In this document: piece after piece, positions 59,079 through 64,000 of the stretch
How positions within the stretch are numbered: position 1 is the stretch's first letter
Layout: every line of letters starts with the position of its first letter
Assembly (NCBI GenBank): GCA_963777975.1
Contig: CAVZSO010000013.1
Span: 186,001 to 250,000 of the forward strand
Direction of reading: 5' to 3'
Source: CSP1-4 sp963777975
GTDB lineage: Bacteria > Chloroflexota > Limnocylindria > Limnocylindrales > CSP1-4
DNA length: 64,000 bases
The notes under the pieces: generated by a model
Told to the model about the DNA's origin: nothing
The model's database searches: none
What the model saw: the letters and a program-made list of their open reading frames with translations, nothing else
Made by a program: the position numbers and the translations under genes

Positions 59079-59261
59079 CTCGCTACCTCCTTCTGGGACG
59101 CGAGCAACAGATCTCGATCATCATCCTGGCCGCGGTCGGGCGAATCCGGGAAGTGCCATGACGCCCGAAGGGTGTTGAGGACCCGCCCGACACGCGCCAC
59201 CTGCGCTTGGCCGTGGCATCCGAAGCAGAGGCGGCCCCCCTGGCGGACGGGGCTACGCCAC

Positions 59262-59523
59262 TCATTGCGGCACCCGACCCGCCCTGATCTCCCCAAGACA
59301 CCGCGCCATCTCGAGCAGGCACTCGACCTCCGTCGCGCCGATCGCCGTTCACTCTCGGCTCCGCACACCGACCTTCGCCAGCTCCTTCCGGTCCCAGCCG
59401 TACATCGTCCACTCCGTGGCGCTCGTCGTAGTAGGACGGCCTGCCAACGGCCCAGCCAGCCGGCAGCGCGTCGAAAACCTCACCCCAAGCGGCCTCTAGG
59501 TCGTCGTCGGTCAGTTGTGGCAC
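59262..59523 (-). pseudogene. Dispersed ORF family, copy D (full length, frameshift plus nonsense)
   Basis: GTG 59523 starts PQLTDDDLEAAWGEVFDALP, then AGWAVGRPSYYDERH. One extra base follows. The other frame resumes EWTMYGWDRKELAKVGVRSR then E, a TGA where copies A and C have Trp, TAIGATEVECLLEMARCLGE and IRAGRVPQ-stop. So this is a complete but inactivated member. Its start overlaps the stop of the lipoprotein gene upstream, as in a coupled operon. Confidence 0.75.
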
Positions 59524-59930
59524 GGGGTGTTCTGGCTGTATTCACGCTCGTCGACGTCCACCATCACCCACCCGATGTCACCGTCCGGACCGGTACAGTC
59601 GGGATAGAGCACTACCCAGACTGACTCCCTGCCCCCCGGTGCACCCAATGCAGCCGTCGAGCATTGCGGGTTGCCGTGGCAGTCGACCCCGACAAAGTAC
59701 GGGACCGCGCGACCGTCGAACATCGGCTCGCCCATGTTTGGACGGAGGTGGGAAACCACCTCCTGCGCCGACGTACCGTCGGGCGGCGGCAGTATCGTCA
59801 AGGTCGGCGGCGTCGGGCCGAACGCCTGGAGGAGCGAAGGGGGTAGGTCGGGTGTGCTGGCATGAGGCAGGCAGCCAGCGACCAGGACCAACATCGGGAG
59901 CAGCACCCAGCGCCATCTCGCGACCCGCAT
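59511..59930 (-). CDS. Lipoprotein of unknown function
   Basis: The 139-residue protein begins MRVARWRWVLLPMLVLVAGC, a clear lipoprotein signal with lipobox LVAGC. The mature part contains VPYFVGVDCHGNPQCSTAAL and WVVLYPDCTGPDGDIGWVMV with three cysteines and ends DEREYSQNTPCHN. It would be anchored on the outer face of the membrane. A relic of the same signal sequence lies at 53764. Copy D of the dispersed ORF starts within its last codons. Confidence 0.65.
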   Translation of the reverse strand: MRVARWRWVLLPMLVLVAGCLPHASTPDLPPSLLQAFGPTPPTLTILPPPDGTSAQEVVSHLRPNMGEPMFDGRAVPYFVGVDCHGNPQCSTAALGAPGGRESVWVVLYPDCTGPDGDIGWVMVDVDEREYSQNTPCHN

Positions 59931-59963
59931 CGCGGCATCGTAGCCCGCCAGCGTGCCACGTTA

Positions 59964-60020
59964 CGTGGCGTCGTAGACGGCCTCTCAGGCGGCCTCGAGG
60001 TCGTCGGTCGTCGCCTCCAC
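59964..60020 (-). pseudogene. Dispersed ORF family, copy E (5' fragment)
   Basis: The minus strand reads TTDDLEAA, TGA, EAVYDAT. Compare LTDDDLEAAWGEVFDAL in copy D and VEAAWSEVFDAL in copy A. As at a different site in copy D, a conserved Trp codon is TGA. Only the first ~18 codons are recognisable. The segment lies just upstream of the lipoprotein gene. Confidence 0.5.
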
Positions 60021-60249
60021 TTCCTGAGCACGAAGCCGGCCTTGGGGGGCGACAGTGGCATCCTCCCAGCGGGCCGCGGTGTCCAGACGCACCGGTGATG
60101 GTGGGTCCGACCTATCCATTCCCGGCCGGTGCGCGCACACTTCCCGTCCTGACGGGGAGGCGATGACGCACGGTCGCCCATCTGGTCGTCCGAGACCGTG
60201 TCGAGCCAATGACGAGACCGACCCGCCGAAGCGCGCGAAGGGGTCGCTC

Positions 60250-60678
60250 ATGGGGTCACTCCGGAGGTTCCTCGTGGTGGGTGCCACGATCGTCGCCATG
60301 ACCTTCCTGGTCTCATCGGTATCGGCGGCCTCGCCCAAGGCCTTCCACCTGGACAAGACCTGCGCAGCCGATGCATCTGAACCCCTCGGGTACGTCTGCA
60401 CCGTCCAGCATTCGACCTTCAAATGGATGCCGGCTGGTACCAAGGTGCATTACACGAGCCAGAACCAGGCTGGCGATGTCGTACAGGCCACCATCACGAT
60501 CAAGAACGGCAGCACGAACGGTGTCTGCGTCTGGAGCAGCCTGGTCAACGCGGTGTGCACGTTCAGCCCTGGGAGCGGACGGTTGACCCAGTTCCATCTT
60601 CGTGTTGACGTCACGGCGAATGCTGATGCGTCCATCTGGTACTGGGACGGCTGGTACTGGTTCGGTGGCGGCCACTGA
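60250..60678 (+). CDS. Secreted protein with a cysteine-containing beta-rich domain
   Basis: ATG 60250 gives 142 residues: a signal peptide (FLVVGATIVAMTFLVSSVSAA), then FHLDKTCAADAS, YVCTVQHSTFKWMPAGTKV and VCVWSSLVNAVCTFSPGSG, ending in an aromatic YWDGWYWFGGGH. Four cysteines suggest two disulfides. An in-frame ATG at 60163 would add a basic leader that spoils the signal peptide, so 60250 is preferred. No family recognised. A GC-rich hairpin follows at 60736. Confidence 0.65.
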   Translation: MGSLRRFLVVGATIVAMTFLVSSVSAASPKAFHLDKTCAADASEPLGYVCTVQHSTFKWMPAGTKVHYTSQNQAGDVVQATITIKNGSTNGVCVWSSLVNAVCTFSPGSGRLTQFHLRVDVTANADASIWYWDGWYWFGGGH

Positions 60679-60735
60679 GGGGATCGAGGAGCCGCGATCA
60701 GGAATGTCGTTTCGAAGGTAACGGGATAGTCGGAA

Positions 60736-60768
60736 GCCGGGGCCGGGCCCGCGACCGGCGGCCCCGGC
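60736..60768 (+). terminator. Hairpin after the secreted protein gene
   Basis: GCCGGGGCCG (60736-60745) pairs perfectly with CGGCCCCGGC (60759-60768). The 200 bp beyond hold one short coding-like remnant at about 60806-60868 (VFTPDVAFWLMEWIRLNRG-stop) that looks like the tail of a lost gene. Confidence 0.6.
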
Positions 60769-60971
60769 GAGGTCCGTACCCCATTCCGTAGCTCGGAGCC
60801 GCGGACGTGTTCACTCCGGACGTCGCCTTCTGGCTCATGGAATGGATCCGCCTCAACCGCGGCTAGGCCTGCAGGTGCACACATGGTCATCGAGCAGCGC
60901 GACACACCGTCGACACCATCCTGAGCTCGTCTGCAACAGCGACGGACCCATCGGAACGGGAGACAGACGAC

Positions 60972-61400
60972 ATGGCCGACCGGGACCCGGATGCCTGGAC
61001 CCGCAACATGATCGAAGACCTCCGCGCGAACGGCGGCACGCCGTCGTCTGGTCCCTTGGCAGGTCGTCCGCTCGCGATCATGACCTCCAAAGGCGCGAAG
61101 ACCGGCCAGGATCGGACCGCGATCGTGACGTATCACCGCGACGGAGATACGTATGTCATCGCGGCCACGAAAGGCGGCGCCGACGAGCACCCCGCTTGGT
61201 ACCACAACCTCGTCGCACATCCCGATGCGACGTTCGAAGCCGCCAACGACACCTTCCAGGTCGTCGCGCGCGAAACGACCGGCGACGAGCGCCAGCGGCT
61301 CTACGACGAGCACGCCCGGCTCTACCCTGAATTCGCGGCGTACCCGAGCAAGACAAGCCGAGTGATCCCGGTCTTTGTGTTGGAGCGGCGCGCCGACTGA
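60972..61400 (+). CDS. Deazaflavin-dependent nitroreductase-family protein, second member
   Basis: This intact 142-residue F420/FMN split-barrel protein begins MADRDPDAWTRNMIEDLRAN. It has the core LAIMTSKGAKTGQDRTAIVT, YVIAATKGGADEHPAWYHNL and HPDATFEAANDTFQVVARET, ending TSRVIPVFVLERRAD. The GAKTGQxRTxxV and PAWYxNL motifs are those of the Ddn family. It is only moderately similar to the one at 56417, so this is not a recent duplication. Confidence 0.85.
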   Translation: MADRDPDAWTRNMIEDLRANGGTPSSGPLAGRPLAIMTSKGAKTGQDRTAIVTYHRDGDTYVIAATKGGADEHPAWYHNLVAHPDATFEAANDTFQVVARETTGDERQRLYDEHARLYPEFAAYPSKTSRVIPVFVLERRAD

Positions 61401-61415
61401 CCCCGTAGGGCGTGG

Positions 61416-61470
61416 TCAGCGCGGCATTCGCCCCGCGCGAATCTCCCGCAGGCCGCGCGCCATCTGCCAT
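61416..61470 (-). pseudogene. Dispersed ORF family, copy F (3' end only)
   Basis: The minus strand reads MARGLREIRAGRMPR-stop, matching the MARCLREIRAGRVPR ending of the family. Upstream similarity is lost after about 18 codons. It lies between the second reductase gene and a terminator. Confidence 0.5.
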
Positions 61471-61629
61471 CCTTGCTGAGTTCCGCTTACCATCCGGCCG
61501 ACGCGGCCCGACGATCACGAGAGGTTGCTGGCGATCGCGTCACGCGCCTGGGAACTTGTCCTGGCGTCGGCCACGTTTGTGCGCGATGCCTAGGTATCCA
61601 AGCTCGTGTCTAGATATCCTATGTCGCAG

Positions 61630-61662
61630 AGACCCCCGCCGGTTCCCGAGGCCGGCGGGGTC
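61630..61662. terminator. Bidirectional GC-rich hairpin
   Basis: AGACCCCCGCCGG and CCGGCGGGGTCT flank a nine-base spacer, with one bulged C. TCTTGTCGTCC follows on the plus strand. It lies just after the minus-strand mini-gene at 61671-61790, so it may end transcription of that gene. Confidence 0.7.
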
Positions 61663-61670
61663 TTGTCGTC

Positions 61671-61790
61671 CTAGAGCGCGCCGGTCGTCGTCGTGAGGAT
61701 GAGGCTGATCTGCTCGTTGAGGAGGTAGGTCGCCGCAGCAGCGAGGAATACCGCGATGATCAGGATCACGGCCAGGTCGCGCTTCGGCAT
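61671..61790 (-). CDS. 39-residue single-helix membrane protein
   Basis: ATG 61790 opens MPKRDLAVILIIAVFLAAAA, then TYLLNEQISLILTTTTGAL-stop. A basic N-terminus, one helix and a short polar tail suggest a small membrane protein. No ribosome binding site is clear. A hairpin follows 8 nt after the stop. Confidence 0.45.
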   Translation of the reverse strand: MPKRDLAVILIIAVFLAAAATYLLNEQISLILTTTTGAL

Positions 61791-61854
61791 CGGCGGAGTC
61801 TACTGGGGCGAGGGGCGGAAATGTTCATGGGGCCGATGCTCTTGGCCATAGAAG

Positions 61855-62034
61855 GCGGCCGGACTCGCCGTGGGGTTCCTGTGGATGCGCCGACTTACAG
61901 GCGTCGAGTCGGCGCATGTGTACCGGTCGACGGCACCCGCCGGTCGATGGTGGCCTGCCTACGCCATCGGTGCCGGTATCTTGCTCCTGCTGGCGATCGT
62001 GGCCATCGTGTCGACGTTCACCATCACCACGTAG
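61855..62034 (+). pseudogene. Truncated paralogue of the membrane protein at 55233-55484
   Basis: The frame reads GLAVGFLWMRRLTGVESAHV, YRSTAPAGRWWPAYAIGAGI, LLLLAIVAIVSTFTITT-stop. It aligns end to end with GLVVGLLWIRRLTSVESEAH and the following part of the 55.2-kb protein. An in-frame TAG just upstream and lost 5' similarity show it is truncated. It is on the opposite strand from its paralogue and convergent with copy G of the dispersed ORF, 6 nt away. Confidence 0.7.
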
Positions 62035-62040
62035 AGATCG

Positions 62041-62115
62041 TCATCGTGGCACGCGGCCAGCGCCGATCTCCCGCCGGCAGCGCGCCATCTCGAGCAGGCA
62101 CTCCAACGCGGTTCG
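62041..62115 (-). pseudogene. Dispersed ORF family, copy G (3' end)
   Basis: The minus strand reads TALECLLEMARCRREIGAGR, VPR-stop, matching copies A and D from the Thr/Leu-Glu-Cys motif to the end. No 5' part remains. Confidence 0.6.
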
Positions 62116-62182
62116 AGATCCGATCGACTGCGGTCGTCGTATCGATGGTCAGCTGGGGAACCACAAGACGAGGAGGTCTCCG

Positions 62183-62443
62183 ATGCGACGCGTCATGCTC
62201 AGCCTGACACTGGCGCTGACCCTCGGCCTGACGATGGCTGGATCGGCCTTGGGTCACGTCCACGGCATCACGCCACTCCGATGCGTCGGGGTCGCCGACG
62301 ATGGGGCCAACCGGACCGACGACACGCCGGCGTCGTCTGCCAACGGCGGCCCGATCTTCGGGCTCATCCCGCGGGACGTGGGGAACGCACCGCTCACGGT
62401 TGGTGACGGCGGCTTCGATACTCCGGCCTGCCCGGCTCCCTGA
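62183..62443 (+). CDS. Small secreted protein
   Basis: AGGAGG (62171-62176) precedes ATG 62183. The 86-residue product has a signal peptide (MLSLTLALTLGLTMAGSALG) and a ~65-residue mature region with two cysteines (ITPLRCVGVADDG, FDTPACPAP). It contains several Asn/Asp/Gly-rich turns. No family recognised. A hairpin follows 22 nt later. Confidence 0.65.
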   Translation: MRRVMLSLTLALTLGLTMAGSALGHVHGITPLRCVGVADDGANRTDDTPASSANGGPIFGLIPRDVGNAPLTVGDGGFDTPACPAP

Positions 62444-62464
62444 TCGCTCAGCCGTTGCCGATAG

Positions 62465-62503
62465 GGGTCTCACCGTCCGCCTAGGTGGCTGATGGTGAGA
62501 CCC
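62465..62503 (+). terminator. Hairpin after the small secreted protein gene
   Basis: GGGTCTCACC (62465-62474) and GGTGAGACCC (62494-62503) form a perfect 10-bp stem with a 19-nt loop. Confidence 0.65.
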
Positions 62504-62511
62504 TGACCGTG

Positions 62512-62620
62512 TCAAGGCAATGACCGACGGGAGCGATCGGTCTCAGGGAGTCGCCCCGCCCGGTCCAGCTCCCGGAGACGGCGGGCCATCTCGTGCCGGG
62601 CCTCTGAGGCAGCCCGAGGC
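62512..62620 (-). pseudogene. Dispersed ORF family, copy H (diverged 3' end)
   Basis: The minus strand reads ASEARHEMARRLRELDRAGR, LPETDRSRRSLP-stop. EMARxLREL and AGRxP match the family ending, but Cys is Arg and the stop comes later. It is the most diverged copy. Confidence 0.4.
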
Positions 62621-62713
62621 TGTTCGGATGGGGGATACCATCAGCTAGCGAATACTGGCCGCGCGATGGCGTGGCTTGACTACGCAGCGCCAGCTCGTCG
62701 GATGGAGGTTGTC

Positions 62714-62971
62714 GTGGGCATCATCGCGTGGATCGTCCTCGGTGCCATCGCGGGGTTCATCACGAACCTGCTGATGGGCGGCAAGGAAGGCGTCATCGCC
62801 ACGGTCATCCTGGGGATCGTCGGGGCGGTCGTGGGAGGCTGGCTGATGGGCACCGTCCTGCACGTCGCCGACGTGACCGGTCTCAACCTCGAGAGCCTCG
62901 TGGTGGCGGTCATCGGGGCCGTCATCGTGGTCGCGGTCTATCGCCTGGTCACGCGTCGCCGCATCGCCTGA
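62714..62971 (+). CDS. GlsB/YeaQ/YmgE-family membrane protein
   Basis: GTG 62714, with GGAGG six nt upstream, gives 85 residues: IIAWIVLGAIAGFITNLLMG, then VIATVILGIVGAVVGGWLMG and SLVVAVIGAVIVVAVYRLV. The three Gly-zipper helices and the N-terminal motif WIVLGAIAGFI are typical of transglycosylase-associated proteins, small stress-induced inner-membrane proteins of unsettled function. An ATG further upstream (62666) lacks a ribosome binding site. Confidence 0.85.
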   Translation: MGIIAWIVLGAIAGFITNLLMGGKEGVIATVILGIVGAVVGGWLMGTVLHVADVTGLNLESLVVAVIGAVIVVAVYRLVTRRRIA

Positions 62972-62988
62972 ACCAAGCGCGGCGGACG

Positions 62989-63126
62989 CTATCGGGGCAG
63001 CCGGACCGCGCCGAGCTGCCGCCCGCAGCGCGCCGTCTCGCGCAGGCACTCGAGCTCCGTCGCGCCGATTTCCCTCGACTCCCTGCTTCGTGGGCCGACC
63101 TTCGGCCGCTCGAATGGAGCGAAGGC
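62989..63126 (-). pseudogene. Dispersed ORF family, copy I (3' half)
   Basis: The minus strand reads FAPFERPKVGPRSRESREIG, ATELECLRETARCGRQLGAV, RLPR-stop. It matches copy A from FDSFEQPNIGLRSREWTAVG onward, with Trp replaced and the Cys-Leu changed to Cys-Gly. It lies 51 nt downstream of the monooxygenase-like gene at 63178 on the same strand. Confidence 0.6.
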
Positions 63127-63177
63127 ACACGAAACCCGATCCGCTTCGCTATGACGCCCCAAGCTGGCGAGCAAGGT

Positions 63178-63528
63178 CTACATGGACCGGTAGGGAGTGA
63201 AGAGAACGGGCAGGTCGCTGCCAGCCAACTTCGCCCTGAGCTCTGCGCTCGGCTCGCCGAGCAGTTCGCCGTGAACCACGGAGACCGTCGCAAGGACCGC
63301 GTCGAACAAGTGGCCGAGATTCGCTGCATGCTCGATCGCCGCCTCGGAGTCTCGATACCGCTCGATGAACATGCACTCGGACCGATCGCCGTTCAGGTAG
63401 AGGTCGTATTGCAGCGTCCCGGAGTCCTTCGTCCGCACGATGTCCATCGCCTGATCGGACAAGCGCAGGTACTCCTCGCGCTTGCCCTCGTGAAACTTGA
63501 ATCGTCCGATGCCAAGAAGCTCGCTCAT
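63178..63528 (-). CDS. Antibiotic-biosynthesis-monooxygenase (ABM)-like dimeric alpha/beta-barrel protein
   Basis: The 116-residue protein reads GIGRFKFHEGKREEYLRLSD, LQYDLYLNGDRSECMFIERY, RDSEAAIEHAANLGHLFDAV. This is the YgiN/ABM pattern: a ferredoxin-like fold with Tyr-Asp-Leu-Tyr and RYRDxEAxxxH motifs. Members include quinol monooxygenases and heme-degrading enzymes; the reaction here is unknown. The ~130 bp between it and the next gene hold nothing recognisable. Confidence 0.85.
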   Translation of the reverse strand: MSELLGIGRFKFHEGKREEYLRLSDQAMDIVRTKDSGTLQYDLYLNGDRSECMFIERYRDSEAAIEHAANLGHLFDAVLATVSVVHGELLGEPSAELRAKLAGSDLPVLFTPYRSM

Positions 63529-63658
63529 GGCTCAGTCCTCCAAGGCTTGACGGCGAAGGCAATCCTTCGCGACGAAAGCTTGCGCCGCGTTTCCGGCGCG
63601 TGTCCATGCCGAGACACCTGATCTGTCATGGCGGCGCACGCGTTCCACGCTCCCGCAA

Positions 63659-64000
63659 TCAGTCCTGCGGCGGGCCACCGAAGGTGGACAACACGAGCAA
63701 GAAGGCAGCCATCGGGCGAGCCAACAAGAACAACAACATGATCTCGAGGGCCCAGACGGCTCCCGTCGCAGCCGCGATCGCTGCGAGGACCAGGGCGGGG
63801 AGGTTGACCGTGGCGACCAGGATCGCCCACGATCGGTACGGTGCGATCCCCGTTTGGCGGCGGCGGCGTTCGAGAAACAGCCCGTACCCGACGAGGTACC
63901 CGAACGTCACCGCCCCCGCCACCCGGATGGCCCCATCGAGCCCGACCAATGTCGCCATCGGGATGATCGCGAGAGCCAGGAGGACATTGAAGAAGGCGAA
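63659..64000 (-). CDS. Multi-pass membrane protein, cut by the window edge
   Basis: The frame is open to the right edge (FAFFNVLLALAIIPMATLVG), so the 5' end is missing and the Met at 63958 need not be the start. Three to four helices follow (VAGAVTFGYLVGYGLFLERR, ILVATVNLPALVLAAIAAAT, IMLLFLLARPMAAFLLVLST), ending GGPPQD. No family is evident. Confidence 0.6.
   Translation of the reverse strand, partial: FAFFNVLLALAIIPMATLVGLDGAIRVAGAVTFGYLVGYGLFLERRRRQTGIAPYRSWAILVATVNLPALVLAAIAAATGAVWALEIMLLFLLARPMAAFLLVLSTFGGPPQD

Noticed and set aside
59262..60020. TGA read as tryptophan (recoded genetic code)
   Set aside because: TGA ends many intact genes here (groES, plsC, pxpA, gpsA and others) at the expected lengths, and Trp is encoded by TGG elsewhere; the two TGA codons are better explained as nonsense mutations.

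Overview
The window is a stretch of a high-GC (roughly 70% by eye) bacterial chromosome. Many GTG and TTG starts, leaderless -10 boxes, a CIRCE-controlled groESL, collagen-like and FG-GAP secreted proteins and F420-type oxidoreductases point to Chloroflexota, most likely a Limnocylindria-like lineage. That placement is inferred from gene content, not from a search.

Positions 1-53,200 are a dense housekeeping region. From left to right it holds: tatD, a thioesterase and an FG-GAP protein; groES-groEL; a cupin-cyclase; PcrA helicase; a collagen-like protein; ligA; typA; iscS-mnmA; alaS; a pair made of a PilM/FtsA-like ATPase and a membrane-anchored baseplate-J-like protein; ruvX-mltG-pepP-efp; xseA-xseB-dxs-tlyA-nadK-xerD; a bPH2 protein, an M50 protease and an HD protein; scpA-scpB-rluB/cmk-plsC; the 5-oxoprolinase genes pxpABC; ispH-der-gpsA; and a degenerate GGDEF protein. 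Genes are packed into operons in which the stop codon overlaps the next start as NTGA (ATGA, GTGA, TTGA and apparently CTGA). Stand-alone genes often lack a ribosome binding site and have a TANNNT box 3-9 bases before the start, as in leaderless transcripts.

Positions 53,300-64,000 are different. Genes are short, strands are mixed, and tRNA-Pro(GGG) lies next to a decayed tyrosine recombinase tail. Small membrane or secreted proteins and two deazaflavin-dependent reductases are interspersed with at least nine copies, mostly fragments, of one unrecognised ~80-residue ORF family. This looks like an old, decaying island.

Many conserved genes (alaS, dxs, der, gpsA, mltG, xseA, pcrA and others) are each broken by one or two single-base shifts, mostly a gained base. 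I read these as sequencing or assembly errors and annotate the genes across the breaks. The most interesting unexplained items are the dispersed ORF family with its cassette-like placement, the PilM-like/J-like membrane pair, and the CTG starts.
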